From: an uncultured Sphingomonadaceae bacterium
Lineage (GTDB): Bacteria; Pseudomonadota; Alphaproteobacteria; Sphingomonadales; Sphingomonadaceae
Reading direction: 5' to 3'
Assembly: GCA_947499255.1 (NCBI GenBank)
Contig: CANMNF010000002.1
Span: 942,430-1,006,429, forward strand
Length of the DNA: 64,000 nt
Position 1 is the stretch's first letter, and each line of letters starts with the position of its first letter. The notes beneath the pieces were generated by a model. That model made no database searches and had not been told where the DNA came from. It worked only from the letters and a program-made list of their open reading frames with translations. The translations under genes and the position numbers were made by a program. Positions 32,811 through 42,605 of this stretch are shown piece by piece.

Positions 32811-33890
32811 TTAACTCGCGGCTGCGATCTCCACAGCCGCGGCATCCTCATCATCCGCCTCATCCAGGATTGGTGCGGTGAAATCCAGCGGTTCACGCAA
32901 AAGTGCAGGATAATCTGCCACCATGCTCACCCCGCCCATTGGCTTGTTTTGTCCCTGATGACAGGTGCCGCACTGAACCTTAAACGGATCGCCTTCAGCG
33001 CCAAGGCGGTTTTCCGGGAAAATCCCTGCCAGCGGCGAGATGTAGCCATCGTTGACATCGCGAACCATTTGCACGCCGTGCCACGCCTGCACACGGGCGG
33101 GGCCACTGATCGACCAGTCAGCAAAGTTTTGCGAGTTGTGGCAATGCACACAGTTCACACCCAGCGATTCGGAGAAATGCATCATCAAACCATAGGTCTG
33201 CTCTGCTTCCATCGTGGTGACTTCGTGGTCCTCTTGCGGATGCATGGAGACCCCGCTGACGCGAACGCTCATCGGTTCGCCAAGATCACTGCCAAAGTAT
33301 GAGCCGAAGCTCTCATATGGCAAAGAACTGAACGCAGAAGCTGGAACCGGCATATTCTGCCCGTTCACCTTACGCTCAATCGGATTGCCCGAAGGAGCAC
33401 CTGCCAGCGTGTAATAATTTTCCGGCACCGGATTGCCGCGGTGGCAGGTCCAGCACGTGACGCCGGTATCTTTTACATGGCTGTCCCAGCTGATGTTCAC
33501 CTTCTGGTTCATCTGGATCATGCTGCGTGCAACAGCTTTGGTATAGACCTCATCGGAAGCCATATTCGCCGGGTTGTGGCAATAATTACAGCCTTCTTCG
33601 GGCGAAACCCACTCCGTAATCGCGGCCATGAAGTAATCAAATTCTTCACGGCTGATATTGGAGAGAACTTGCACGTTTTCATACGCTTCCCCGGCGGTCA
33701 CTTCGCCGGGAGGAGGCAGATCATAAGGCGGCGCGGGCACTTCGGCCACGATCGCAGCGCTATCGAGATTGACCTGAGCCATGCCCGTCCCGCGATAGCC
33801 TGATTGCTCCAGCGTCTTTGGTCCCGGCTCACAAGCGACAAGCGCCAATGCCGCCGCCGCGACGCCAGTGAGAGCTAGTGCCTTATGCAT
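32811..33890 (-). CDS. pufC: Reaction centre tetraheme cytochrome c subunit
   Basis: 359 residues. Lipoprotein signal with lipobox ALALVAC (Cys20). Four heme motifs: CNYCH (101), CWTCH (146), CVHCH (247) and CGTCH (307), paired as usual. It donates electrons to the oxidised special pair. A short acidic C-terminal tail (DEADDEDAAAVEI) extends past the usual end. The ATG shares a base with the pufM stop. Presence of PufC rules out the PufX/soluble-only arrangement of Rhodobacter. Confidence 0.97.
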   Translation of the reverse strand: MHKALALTGVAAAALALVACEPGPKTLEQSGYRGTGMAQVNLDSAAIVAEVPAPPYDLPPPGEVTAGEAYENVQVLSNISREEFDYFMAAITEWVSPEEGCNYCHNPANMASDEVYTKAVARSMIQMNQKVNISWDSHVKDTGVTCWTCHRGNPVPENYYTLAGAPSGNPIERKVNGQNMPVPASAFSSLPYESFGSYFGSDLGEPMSVRVSGVSMHPQEDHEVTTMEAEQTYGLMMHFSESLGVNCVHCHNSQNFADWSISGPARVQAWHGVQMVRDVNDGYISPLAGIFPENRLGAEGDPFKVQCGTCHQGQNKPMGGVSMVADYPALLREPLDFTAPILDEADDEDAAAVEIAAAS

Positions 33891-34867
33891 TATACGCCTC
33901 CTGTGCTAAGAGCCGGATCGACCATTCCGGTATCGGGATAGGCGGGGGCATAGCCATGCTCCTGCGCCCACAAATACCAGTTATCGACCACTGTTCCGGT
34001 AAGCAGAATGCCAATACCGCCGGTCAGCGTGGTCAAAACTGCAAACCACCATGCCCAGCGGTGGATTGATTCCATCGTTGCGTTGAAACCCATCGTCCAG
34101 CGCCAGAACAGACCAGCGCGTTCCGAAGCTGTTCCCCGGTCAACGATCTGCTCGATCTCACGCTCACCGCCATAACGGCCAACCGCCAAAATGGTCGCCC
34201 CGTGCATCGCGAAGAGCAGGGTTGAGCCATAAAGGAACACGATTGAGAGAGCGTGGAACGGGTTGTAGAAGAGATTGCCATACCGGATGGAGAACGCAGC
34301 CGTCCAATCCAGATGTGGGAAGATGCCATAAGGCACCGCTTCGGCCCAGCTCCCCATGAACATCGGCCGGATAAAGCCCAGCACAATCATCAGGAAAATC
34401 GCCGAAGCAAAGGCCCAGCTGACATGCAGCCCCATGCCAAGCGCCTTGGCGCGGGCATATGTGCGATACCACCAGAGCAACACCGATGTGGTGAAGAAAG
34501 CACCTGCCATGATGAACCAGCCGCCTTCGGCCAGCGGCACAAACAGGCTAAAGCCATATTCAGGGCCTGGCGGTTCAAGCGACAGCCAGAAAAGCTGGCG
34601 CACAAATTGCACCGGATCCCAGCCCACTGAGGCGAGCATATTCAGCCCGATAATCTCGAAAGCAATCAAGCCACAAACAAGCGACACCACGCCTGTCCAG
34701 CCAAGATAGACCGGGCCGATCTGCGCTTGTCCGATAAGGCCCATCCAATTGCTGAATGTGGTCCCGGACTTGCGGTGTTCCTGCCCATATTTGAGCGGTA
34801 CGCCCATTTCCGGTTTGCCCCGGACCTGGACCTGCGTGAATATATTCTGATAGCGCGGCATCAACAT
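33890..34867 (-). CDS. pufM: Photosynthetic reaction centre M subunit
   Basis: 325 residues from ATG 34867 (GAGGAG 7 nt upstream). Five membrane helices. Landmarks: [54 protein letters not shown] (with the special-pair His) and [10 protein letters not shown]; iron-ligand Glu in GGEREIEQI. Pairs with PufL to bind four bacteriochlorophylls, two bacteriopheophytins and quinones. Confidence 0.98.
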   Translation of the reverse strand: MLMPRYQNIFTQVQVRGKPEMGVPLKYGQEHRKSGTTFSNWMGLIGQAQIGPVYLGWTGVVSLVCGLIAFEIIGLNMLASVGWDPVQFVRQLFWLSLEPPGPEYGFSLFVPLAEGGWFIMAGAFFTTSVLLWWYRTYARAKALGMGLHVSWAFASAIFLMIVLGFIRPMFMGSWAEAVPYGIFPHLDWTAAFSIRYGNLFYNPFHALSIVFLYGSTLLFAMHGATILAVGRYGGEREIEQIVDRGTASERAGLFWRWTMGFNATMESIHRWAWWFAVLTTLTGGIGILLTGTVVDNWYLWAQEHGYAPAYPDTGMVDPALSTGGV

Positions 34868-34878
34868 ACGCTTACTCC

Positions 34879-35700
34879 TCAGGACCAAATCGGCAGGTTA
34901 AGCCACCAGGTCCACCATTCGGGCCATCCACGCGTCCAGAACGGACCGGAAATGACAATACAGATCGCGCTCCAGAAGCCGGCATTCAAAGCCAGCAACA
35001 AGCCGACGCGGTGAATACCCAGCGTGCCGACAGAATAGCCGATCAGATCGCGGAAGAAGGTGTCTTCGTGTTCAGGGCTTTTGACTTCTTCGCCTTTGGC
35101 CGGATTCACCGCCGAAAGGACCAAAGCGCCATGCAGCGCGAGCGCCAGCGTCGTGGTGAAGAAGAAGCTCACCGCGAGCATGTGAGCAGGGTTATAATGG
35201 AAGTGCAGATATTGATATCCGACATTCGAAACCCAGTCCAAATGGCTGAAAATGCCATAAGGAAAACCATGTCCCCATGCGCCCAGCATCAGCGGACGGA
35301 TCACCACCAGCGTGACGTAAGCGAAGATGGCGACGCCAAAAGCAACAGGGACGTGATATCCCATGCCAAGCTTGCGGCAAATCTCGACTTCCCGCATCGC
35401 CCAACAAACGAAAGAGATTATCGCGCAGACCGTGATGACCTGCCAAAATCCGCCTTCTTTCAAAGGTGCTAATGCAAGACCATAGCTGAGATCGGGCGGG
35501 GCGATCGATATCAGCCAAGGGTTCCACGTTGCCCCTTGTGAGGCCGCATAGAAGATCAACATCGTGCCAAGCAGAGTGAAGATCGTGCCGACAACTCCAA
35601 AGAAGCCGACATAGAAGGGGCCAAACCAAAAATCGAACAGGTCCCCACCGATCAATGTGCCGCCACGCACACGATATTTGCGCTCGAAACTGAGGAGCAT
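34879..35700 (-). CDS. pufL: Photosynthetic reaction centre L subunit
   Basis: 273 residues. Starts [25 protein letters not shown] with AAGGA 8 nt upstream. Five membrane helices. [24 protein letters not shown] carries the special-pair and accessory-chlorophyll His residues, and the C-terminal helix includes [17 protein letters not shown] with an iron/quinone-region His. Follows the pufA-pufL hairpin. Confidence 0.98.
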   Translation of the reverse strand: MLLSFERKYRVRGGTLIGGDLFDFWFGPFYVGFFGVVGTIFTLLGTMLIFYAASQGATWNPWLISIAPPDLSYGLALAPLKEGGFWQVITVCAIISFVCWAMREVEICRKLGMGYHVPVAFGVAIFAYVTLVVIRPLMLGAWGHGFPYGIFSHLDWVSNVGYQYLHFHYNPAHMLAVSFFFTTTLALALHGALVLSAVNPAKGEEVKSPEHEDTFFRDLIGYSVGTLGIHRVGLLLALNAGFWSAICIVISGPFWTRGWPEWWTWWLNLPIWS

Positions 35701-35756
35701 AGCCCATTCCTTCCCCAGGCATATCCCGGGTAGCTTAGTGTTTATCCTCGACCGGT

Positions 35757-35788
35757 GAGGTGCCGGTGGCAGCGCCAGCCGGCACCTC
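35757..35788 (-). other. pufA-pufL intercistronic hairpin (mRNA stabiliser)
   Basis: GAGGTGCCGG / CCGGCACCTC, 10 bp, extended by TGGC/GCCA around a 3-nt loop with one bulged base. No T-tract, so read-through into pufLMC is expected. Comparable hairpins in Rhodobacter protect the 5' pufBA message and raise LH1 over RC levels; the same role is inferred here. Confidence 0.75.
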
Positions 35789-35827
35789 TCGCACAGTCGA
35801 ATGGTTCAGGTCGTGTTGACCGTTATC

Positions 35828-36016
35828 CTACGGCGTTGCTGCAGCTGCAGCAGCCGAACCCAATTGCGCCGTTGCGGCAGCATTAGGGCCATCCAGCCAA
35901 TTGTACGTATCTGTACTCAGCAAGATGAAGTGGATGGTGAAAGCCAGCACCGCCAAAAAGACGTGCAGGCCAACCAGGGCAGTGCGCGGATTGAAAGTCA
36001 TCCAAGCTCTCCACAT
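35828..36016 (-). CDS. pufA: Light-harvesting complex 1 alpha polypeptide
   Basis: 62 residues, one membrane helix. MWRAWMTFNPRTALVGLHVF start and the bacteriochlorophyll-ligating His in FTIHFILLSTDTYNWL are both canonical. The C-terminal tail after NWLDG is unusually Ala-rich (AAATAQ...AAAAAATP). Lies 47 nt after pufB. Confidence 0.96.
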   Translation of the reverse strand: MWRAWMTFNPRTALVGLHVFLAVLAFTIHFILLSTDTYNWLDGPNAAATAQLGSAAAAAATP

Positions 36017-36063
36017 GGTATTTCTCCTTAATTAAGTTGAAAAATCAGCGTCTTGTTTCGGGA

Positions 36064-36222
36064 TTACCCGATCCAGGGACGCCACATCCACACCAACAGG
36101 TGCGCCACGACCGCGATGCCCGTGAAGCCCATGAAGGTGGTCATGAACAGCTTGTGGAATTCCTTTGCCTCTTCAGGCGAAAGGTAAGTCCTCACGCCGA
36201 AGCGATCATCTGGCTCACTCAT
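36064..36222 (-). CDS. pufB: Light-harvesting complex 1 beta polypeptide
   Basis: 52 residues from ATG 36222, preceded by GAGAAAAGC; a longer frame to 36441 runs back into bchZ and is rejected. Canonical beta sequence: LSPEEAKEFHKLFMTTFMGF, one helix, ligand His in VVAHLLVWMWRPW. First puf gene. No pufQ between bchZ and pufB. Confidence 0.96.
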   Translation of the reverse strand: MSEPDDRFGVRTYLSPEEAKEFHKLFMTTFMGFTGIAVVAHLLVWMWRPWIG

Positions 36223-36251
36223 AGCTTTTCTCCAGTTTCGGTTATTGTGCG

Positions 36252-36332
36252 AGAGGCACCATGCCTCTGACGATATCCTCGCATTGGGCCGAAGCCTGGT
36301 GCAGGGATGGGGTGGCTTGCCACCGGGCAAGC
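36252..36332 (-). other. bchZ-pufB intergenic hairpins
   Basis: Two short perfect stem-loops: AGAGGCA-CCA-TGCCTCT (36252-36268) and GCTTGCC-ACCG-GGCAAGC (36315-36332). They lie in the leader of pufB and could mark the 3' end of the bch message, a processing site, or structure in the puf leader. No T-tract follows, so not a classical terminator. Confidence 0.5.
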
Positions 36333-36349
36333 GATCTGTGTGGGCGCGA

Positions 36350-37795
36350 TCATGCGCCGGAACCTTCGAGCAATGCGTCAGCCAATCGTTCAGCATTAAC
36401 ACGCGTGTCGCCTGCACGCCGCGCTGCTCTTTCAGCAGCATCGCGCAGACGTTTGGCGACGGAAATTCTCAAGAGCACCGGTTGTGCTTCGACCAGTTCA
36501 TCGAGCTTGGCCTTGGCATCATCATCCCAGGGCAATTCCCGTTCGATGCGCGCAGGCGTTGCTTCGGCCTCATCCATTTGCGTACCAAGCGGCAGGATAT
36601 GGAACAGCGCGTCAAACAACGCATTGCACACTTCTTGCACCAGATAGGTCGCGCCCGAATAGCCCATAAAAGGCGTGCCGGTATGGCGCCGAATAGCGGC
36701 ACCGGGGAAGCTGGCCGGAATGTAAATGCCGCGTCCGCCGCATTCGGCCATATACATGCGCTCATTATATGAACCGAACAGCACCAGAGGCGGGTTCTCG
36801 TGGATCTTGGCGCGCACGGTTTGGTTGTCCGGCTTGACACCAGCTGAGCGGCCAAAGCTGAACGCGCAGGGCAGGCCCATATCACCTTCGAGGAAATTCT
36901 TTAGGCCGCGCGCATATGTCTCATTCGCGACCACGCCGAAATTGGCGGTGCCGAAGAAATCTTGCGTGACGGAACGCCACAGATCCCACAGCGGTTTGAT
37001 CGTGGTGTGCTTTTCACGCTCGATAAACGGTTCTGGATCAAGGCCCAGCTCTTCGCCCAGTGCGCGCAGGAATTTGGTGGTGGATGTAAGACCAACAGGC
37101 GCCTGAAAATAAGGACGTTCCAGCAGCTCGCACAGATTGCGGCCATATTCGCGGTACATGCAGATATTGGCATCAGCCTGCGCCAATTTCCTGACATCGG
37201 CGAGATGCGTGCCAAGCGGGAAGGAGAGGTTCAGTTCTGCCCCGATCCCTTCGACCAGACGCTGGATTTCCGCCAGATCGCTGGCCATGTTGAACATGCC
37301 ATAGGCCGGGCCGATAATGTTGACGCGCGGCTTTTCACCTTCTTTGCGTTCCCGCAATTTGGGCATTTTCTTGGGGCCAAATTCGGTCCAAATCCAGCTT
37401 AAGGCGCGGTCTGCCGATTCCCACTGATCTTCATCAATGGTGCGCGGCAGGAAACGTTTGATCGTGGTGCCTTCAGGTGTAACCCCGCCCCCGATCATCT
37501 CTGAGATGGAGCCGGTCACGACGACCGACGGAAGTTCTGGATCAAGCGTTTCCCAAGCGCGCTTCATGGCCGCTTCGGTGCCGGTTTTGCCCAGCTCCTC
37601 TTCGCCCAAACCGGTCACTACGACTGGCAATTCATGCGGAGGCAGGCCGTCTGTGTAATGCAGCACTGATGTCACGGGCAGATTTTCACAACCTACCGGG
37701 CCATCGATAACAACCTGCAATCCCTTCACTGCGGTGAAGGCGTAAACTGCGCCCCAATATCCGCCGGCGCGATCATGATCGATAACGAAGGTCAT
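36350..37795 (-). CDS. bchZ: Chlorophyllide a reductase subunit Z
   Basis: 481 residues; ATGA overlap with bchY. NifK-like catalytic half of chlorophyllide reductase, which reduces ring B to make the bacteriochlorin. Landmarks: [35 protein letters not shown] (cluster-ligand Cys) and [23 protein letters not shown] near residue 390. C-terminal reductase tail [20 protein letters not shown]. Confidence 0.97.
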   Translation of the reverse strand: MTFVIDHDRAGGYWGAVYAFTAVKGLQVVIDGPVGCENLPVTSVLHYTDGLPPHELPVVVTGLGEEELGKTGTEAAMKRAWETLDPELPSVVVTGSISEMIGGGVTPEGTTIKRFLPRTIDEDQWESADRALSWIWTEFGPKKMPKLRERKEGEKPRVNIIGPAYGMFNMASDLAEIQRLVEGIGAELNLSFPLGTHLADVRKLAQADANICMYREYGRNLCELLERPYFQAPVGLTSTTKFLRALGEELGLDPEPFIEREKHTTIKPLWDLWRSVTQDFFGTANFGVVANETYARGLKNFLEGDMGLPCAFSFGRSAGVKPDNQTVRAKIHENPPLVLFGSYNERMYMAECGGRGIYIPASFPGAAIRRHTGTPFMGYSGATYLVQEVCNALFDALFHILPLGTQMDEAEATPARIERELPWDDDAKAKLDELVEAQPVLLRISVAKRLRDAAERAARRAGDTRVNAERLADALLEGSGA

Positions 37796-39336
37796 GAGCC
37801 GACCGCCTCGCTCGCTTTGCGCGCAGCAATGGTTTGGGCAGCAAATTTCTTCTTGAATTTGGGGCGATCCATCGGGGTATCGCTCCAGATCCCGGCGCTA
37901 TCGCCTTGGCCTACACCTTCAAAGAAATCGCGCATCTTATCAAAGCGGTCTTTGTTGCCCATCGCGGCATTGATGACTTGCGCCAAGCTGCCAGCACCTG
38001 CCGGACCCATCAAAGGACGCGCAGAGATGAGGTTAGTGAAATACAGCGCGGGCGTTCCGGCCTGTTTGGCGTGTTGCACAACTGGCGTCGTGCCAATGGC
38101 AAGGTCTGGGCCGAACTCTTCTACTGCGGCGATATCTTGCTCAAGGCTGGCGCGGTAATTTACCCGGCATCCTTTGGCCTCCAGCCATTCACGATCGGGA
38201 TCGGACCACGGCGTTTGCGGACACGCGGTGCCGACATAAGGCACATCCGCACCGCTTTCGATCAATAAGCGCGCGACCAGAAGTTCAGACCCTTCATAAC
38301 CAGAAACGGTCACCCGGCCTTTGATAGGCATGGCTGCAAGCGCACCTTTAATGGCGGGAAGGAAGGCGTTTTTCGCTGCGTCAATGCGTTCTTGCGCGAC
38401 CCCGCAAGCAGCACCAATGCCATCAAGCCAAGCTGCCGTGCCATCAACGCCCACCGGGGCAGAGCCGACAATCGAACGGCCAGCGGTTTCAAATTCGCGC
38501 ACGCTGGCGGTGTAAAATGGGTGGATCGCGGCAACAGTTGCGCAGTCCAATGCACTGTAAAGTTCACGCCATTCGCGTGTGGGAACGACCGGTCCGACCG
38601 ACAAGCCCAGCGGATCGAGCATTTGCCCGATGCCAACAGGGTCTGCTGGGAACATCTCACCAAGGAGTGTCACCGTGGGCCGGTCCGGCCGTTCCTTTGG
38701 CGCTGCAACAGGACCGGTTTCGGCCTCATTGCGTGCATAGGCCAGCATAGCGCCGGCCAAGACATCCTTAGCCTCGGCATGGGTCGGGATCCCGAAGCCA
38801 GGGACGTCTATTCCTACGATGCGCACGCCATTGATCTGATCTGGCAGCAGCCGCAAAGGCACGCCGGATGCAGTGGGTACGCAAAGGTTGGTGACAATGA
38901 TTGCGTCGTAATTTTCAGGATCGGCCAAATCTTCGACCGCTTCCTTGATATCTTCAAACAGCTTGCCGGTAACCAGCGTTTCAGAGCTGAAAGGAACATA
39001 GCCAACGGTGCGGCGCGCGCCGTAAAAATGCGACGTAAAGGTCAGCCCGTAAACGCAGCAGGCAGAGCCTGAAAGCACCGTTGCTGTGCGCCGCATCCGC
39101 AGGCCAACGCGCAGCGAGCCAAAAGCTGGGCACATGCTTTGCGGTTGATCATGCGGACCAACGGGATAGTCCGCCTCATATTGATCCAAGATATCACTTT
39201 TGCCTGCGTCACGCGCAGCTTGTTTGAGCGTGTCCTTGCTTGAACACGCGCCGCCACTGTCGCTGTTTGCAGCAGCGTCTGTGCCCAGATCAATGCGATC
39301 AGGCGTCCGCTCATCAGAGGCGATCAGATCAGTCAA
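37792..39336 (-). CDS. bchY: Chlorophyllide a reductase subunit Y
   Basis: 514 residues. NifD-like partner of BchZ. Cluster-region cysteines in [20 protein letters not shown] and [17 protein letters not shown], then [17 protein letters not shown] Ser/Ala/Asp-rich N-terminal ~35 residues precede the conserved part. Three nt after bchX. Confidence 0.97.
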   Translation of the reverse strand: MTDLIASDERTPDRIDLGTDAAANSDSGGACSSKDTLKQAARDAGKSDILDQYEADYPVGPHDQPQSMCPAFGSLRVGLRMRRTATVLSGSACCVYGLTFTSHFYGARRTVGYVPFSSETLVTGKLFEDIKEAVEDLADPENYDAIIVTNLCVPTASGVPLRLLPDQINGVRIVGIDVPGFGIPTHAEAKDVLAGAMLAYARNEAETGPVAAPKERPDRPTVTLLGEMFPADPVGIGQMLDPLGLSVGPVVPTREWRELYSALDCATVAAIHPFYTASVREFETAGRSIVGSAPVGVDGTAAWLDGIGAACGVAQERIDAAKNAFLPAIKGALAAMPIKGRVTVSGYEGSELLVARLLIESGADVPYVGTACPQTPWSDPDREWLEAKGCRVNYRASLEQDIAAVEEFGPDLAIGTTPVVQHAKQAGTPALYFTNLISARPLMGPAGAGSLAQVINAAMGNKDRFDKMRDFFEGVGQGDSAGIWSDTPMDRPKFKKKFAAQTIAARKASEAVGS

Positions 39337-39339
39337 AGA

Positions 39340-40338
39340 TCAGACCTCATCATACACCACCTCAAGGCTGGGCTTGGGTTCGAAAGAACCGCCGCGCATA
39401 TCGGCTTGTGTTGCAGGAACCAGCTGCACATTGCCGCCTGTATCTTCCGGGCTGAACAGATTGAGCAGGCCATCCTGATCCAGCGGTGAAGGCTGTTTGG
39501 GCGGTGCACTCGCGACATTGCTGGCGAGCTCTTCAAACAGGCCGCCCCATTCGCTGTCAGGTGTGCCGATGATTTGATAATTGGCCGATTTGCGGCGGAT
39601 ATCTTCATTGGCAGGGATCGCGCACAGCACAGGGATGTCGACAGCTTTGGCAAATGCTTGCGCTTCGCCCGTGCCATCATCCTTGTTCACGATCATGCCG
39701 GCAACGCCGACATTGCCGCCCATCTTGCGGAAATATTCCACCGCATGACAAACGTTGTTCGCCACATAAAGCGATTGCAGATCGTTTGATCCAACAACAA
39801 TCACCTTCTGGCACATGTCCCGCGCAATCGGCAAACCAAACCCGCCGCACACCACATCACCAAGGAAATCGAGCAGGACGTAATCAAAGCCCCATTCATG
39901 AAAGCCCAGCTTTTCCAGCAGCTCAAACCCGTGAATGATCCCGCGACCACCACAGCCACGGCCCACTTCCGGGCCGCCCAATTCCATCGCAAAAACGCCA
40001 TCACGCTGGAAGCACACATCTTCGATGGTAACTTCTTCGCCAGCAGCTTTCTTCTTGGAGGATGTCTCGATAATCGTGGGGCAGGACTTGCCGCCGAACA
40101 GCAGGCTGGTCGTATCCGATTTGGGATCACAACCGATCAGCAGGACGCGTTTGCCCTGTTGCGCCATCATGTAAGACAAATTGGACAGTGCAAAACTTTT
40201 GCCCGAACCACCTTTGCCATAAATCGCGATAACTTGTGTTTCAGACGTCACTTCGCCTGTGTGCACAGGGTCCGGCTCTTGCGCGGCTTCATCGCGCAAG
40301 GCCTGATCATTGGCGGATTGGGGATCAAGCATACTCAT
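39340..40338 (-). CDS. bchX: Chlorophyllide a reductase iron protein
   Basis: 332 residues. NifH-like: P-loop YGKGGSGKSFALSN, bridging cluster cysteines in GGPEVGRGCGGRGI and [12 protein letters not shown]. About 35 residues longer at the N-terminus than BchL, as usual for BchX. Transfers electrons to BchYZ with ATP hydrolysis. ATGA overlap with bchC. Confidence 0.97.
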   Translation of the reverse strand: MSMLDPQSANDQALRDEAAQEPDPVHTGEVTSETQVIAIYGKGGSGKSFALSNLSYMMAQQGKRVLLIGCDPKSDTTSLLFGGKSCPTIIETSSKKKAAGEEVTIEDVCFQRDGVFAMELGGPEVGRGCGGRGIIHGFELLEKLGFHEWGFDYVLLDFLGDVVCGGFGLPIARDMCQKVIVVGSNDLQSLYVANNVCHAVEYFRKMGGNVGVAGMIVNKDDGTGEAQAFAKAVDIPVLCAIPANEDIRRKSANYQIIGTPDSEWGGLFEELASNVASAPPKQPSPLDQDGLLNLFSPEDTGGNVQLVPATQADMRGGSFEPKPSLEVVYDEV

Positions 40339-41270
40339 TCAGCGTCACTCCAATCGAGAACCATTTTGAGGCAATCCGGCTCTAGGAATGCAGCTGGATA
40401 GGCGCTGGACGCCTCTTCAGCAGGCCGGATATGCGTGACGAGGCCATCGAGATTGAGGGCGCCATCGTCGATAAGCTTGCGTGTCGCAGCCAGATCTTCT
40501 GGCTGCCATTCTGCGGCAACGCGCAGGCGCGCTTCTGCTTGAAAAGCTTGCGGAAAAGCGAAGCTGAGGCGGTTGGCGTAAAAGCCCCCCAGAACGATCT
40601 CGCCATTGCGTGCAAGACGCCCGATCAATTGATCCAGCACATCGGCATTGCCGCTAACATCGATCACACAATTGTAATCCTGACGATCATCGTCCTTTGG
40701 CGCGATGACATCATATCCCACATTGCCAGTGCGCCGTTCAGCCTTGTTATCCCATACGATAGGAGCCGGCCCGCCGCGTGCGACCGCTATGCGTGCAAGC
40801 AATCTGCCGAGCACACCGTGGCCAACAATCAGTTCAGGCGCATCGCCGCTGGCAAGGATATGCATCGCAGTGGCGGCAAGGGCGCAAAGCGTGCCAGCTT
40901 CAGCCAGCGACTCGGAAACAGGAAGGGCGCGTGCAGATGGAATGACCAGCCGGTTGGCGGTGCCACCAAACAGGCCACGCGCTTCTTTATAACAGCTTGC
41001 GCCCGGCACGAAGACCCACTCGCCAATACGCTCCGCCACATCGGGCGCGGCATCTACGATGCGGCCTACGCTCTCATAACCAGGAACTAGCGGGTAACCC
41101 ATGCCCGGAAACCGCGGCATTTCGCCGGTCCACAGCAGTTTTTCGGTTCCTGCGGAGACACCGGAGAATTTCGTTTCGACAAGGACGTCGCCGGGGCCTG
41201 GCGCAACCAATTCGAGCGACCGCAGCGCCAAGCGCCGTGGTGCATCAAGTATGACTGCCATTGCCTCCAT
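40335..41270 (-). CDS. bchC: 3-hydroxyethyl-bacteriochlorophyllide a dehydrogenase
   Basis: 311 residues from ATG 41270 (AAGGGG upstream; the frame opens one codon earlier at TTG). Medium-chain dehydrogenase fold: ETKFSGVSAGTEKLLWTGEMP, PLVPGYESVGRI and nucleotide-binding VGHGVLGRLLARIAV. Oxidises the 3-hydroxyethyl group made by BchF to 3-acetyl. First gene of bchCXYZ-puf, with a PpsR-type site about 90 nt upstream. Confidence 0.95.
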   Translation of the reverse strand: MEAMAVILDAPRRLALRSLELVAPGPGDVLVETKFSGVSAGTEKLLWTGEMPRFPGMGYPLVPGYESVGRIVDAAPDVAERIGEWVFVPGASCYKEARGLFGGTANRLVIPSARALPVSESLAEAGTLCALAATAMHILASGDAPELIVGHGVLGRLLARIAVARGGPAPIVWDNKAERRTGNVGYDVIAPKDDDRQDYNCVIDVSGNADVLDQLIGRLARNGEIVLGGFYANRLSFAFPQAFQAEARLRVAAEWQPEDLAATRKLIDDGALNLDGLVTHIRPAEEASSAYPAAFLEPDCLKMVLDWSDAE

Positions 41271-41361
41271 CAACTATGCCCCTTTCGCGTTCCTCAAACC
41301 TCAGCACACTCTTCACAAAGGTGTGTCTGCCCGTTTGTCTTCCTAGACTAACAGCACAAAG

Positions 41362-41379
41362 TGTCAATGCAAATGGACA
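41362..41379. promoter_or_regulatory. PpsR/CrtJ operator upstream of bchC
   Basis: TGTCAATGCAAATGGACA is an exact TGT-N12-ACA site. On the - strand its downstream half is TTGACA, a -35, followed by CTTTG and, 16 nt on, TAGGAA as a possible -10. Predicted start is about 60 nt before the bchC ATG. Confidence 0.82.
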
Positions 41380-41388
41380 ATAATGTTG

Positions 41389-42573
41389 TCAGGCGCGCGC
41401 GACGATAATGCTGGCGACAAGCGGCTGACGGGTGGTGATTTGCCGGGTAGAAGCGAAGCCTGCGCGCTCAAGCATTGCAGTGATCTGCGCTGCACTACGC
41501 GGCCTGCCCGAGCGCATGGCCCATAGATACAGCCCGAAATAGGCATCCCCCATGCCTTTCGCGCCTGCCGTCTCAGCCATCGGTTCAGCGATAAGAAGGC
41601 GCGCGCCGGGGGCGAGCGCCTTGTGGATATTGCCCAGCAGTTTTTGCGCCGGTGCGTCATCATGATCGTGGAGAATGCGCACCAAGCTGATCAAATCGTA
41701 GCCCTTGGGCAGCGATTCTTCGAAGAAGTCACCGCCAAATGTCGCGACTCGGGCGCGGTGCGGCGCAAGGTGCGCGGTCTCCACCGCCTGCGCGGCCACT
41801 TGCGGCAGATCATATAAGCCCAGTTTTAACCGCGCATGTCTGTTCGCCACAGCACCTAGAAACGCACCGTGCCCGCCTCCTATATCGAGCAGCTTGACGT
41901 GTTTGGAAAAATCGTAGGCGGGCAAAACCTGTTCTGCGACAAGATGTTGAGAAGCGGCCATAAGTTCAGAATAAGCCCGCGCTTTTTCAGGATCGCGGCT
42001 ACGCTCTTCCGGCGTCCCGGCATAGGTCCAAAACTGCGACAAAGCCGTGGGCGTTTGCCGATCATCGTGCAGCAGAGCCAGTGGATCGGCAAGGTCTGTA
42101 TAAAGCAATTTGTGATGGCGGATCATCGCCTGCGCGCCGTGATTGGAGTGCAATGCCGCGCCTTGTTCGCCCAGCATCCACCAGCCCGGAGCCACCTCCT
42201 CGGCCAGATCGATGGCGGTTGCCGCACGCACCAGCCGCAAGGCGGCATCCTTTGACAATTGCGCGGCGTGGCCAATGGAAGCTGCGTCCGCCGGGCCGCG
42301 TTCTAACAGATCAAGCAACCCGCTCTCCACAAAGGCCAGCAGCGTTTGCGTATATGTAAAGCCTGCCAGCAAATCGAAAAGCTGGCGCGCGCGGCCTCTG
42401 GCGGCAGGGCGCGTGAAAGGCACAATGGTCATCCATCGTTGAAAGCCAGGTTTGCGCAAAAGCCGATTGCGCCAACCGACCCAGCGCACCTTCAAATTCC
42501 AACCCCAACCCTTGGGCCAATTCCTCGGCGAACCCTCTTCTGCGCCTATGCCCAATTGTTTGTCCTCACCCAT
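41389..42573 (-). CDS. crtF: Hydroxyneurosporene/demethylspheroidene O-methyltransferase
   Basis: 394 residues. Methylates the tertiary hydroxyl added by CrtC. Dimerisation-type helices at the N-terminus (RARQLFDLLAGFTYTQTLLAF), SAM motif KLLDIGGGHGAFLGAV near residue 230, and the LVRILHDHDDAPAQKLL region typical of plant-type O-methyltransferases. No Shine-Dalgarno sequence, and the predicted transcription start lies at the ATG. Read in the same direction as bchC, 118 nt upstream of it. Confidence 0.93.
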   Translation of the reverse strand: MGEDKQLGIGAEEGSPRNWPKGWGWNLKVRWVGWRNRLLRKPGFQRWMTIVPFTRPAARGRARQLFDLLAGFTYTQTLLAFVESGLLDLLERGPADAASIGHAAQLSKDAALRLVRAATAIDLAEEVAPGWWMLGEQGAALHSNHGAQAMIRHHKLLYTDLADPLALLHDDRQTPTALSQFWTYAGTPEERSRDPEKARAYSELMAASQHLVAEQVLPAYDFSKHVKLLDIGGGHGAFLGAVANRHARLKLGLYDLPQVAAQAVETAHLAPHRARVATFGGDFFEESLPKGYDLISLVRILHDHDDAPAQKLLGNIHKALAPGARLLIAEPMAETAGAKGMGDAYFGLYLWAMRSGRPRSAAQITAMLERAGFASTRQITTRQPLVASIIVARA

Positions 42574-42574
42574 A

Positions 42575-42592
42575 TGTCCAATTTACTGGACA
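42575..42592. promoter_or_regulatory. PpsR/CrtJ operator between crtF and crtD
   Basis: TGTCCAATTTACTGGACA: exact TGT-N12-ACA with fully symmetrical arms TGTCCA/TGGACA. It begins 2 nt from the crtF ATG, covering its predicted -10/start region, and TGGACA may be the -35 for crtD. Confidence 0.85.
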
Positions 42593-42605
42593 CAAGTGGT
42601 GTAAA

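Noticed and set aside
36223-36349. pufQ or a small gene between bchZ and pufB
   Set aside because: No frame with a start, ribosome-binding site and membrane helix. Only two short hairpins are seen.
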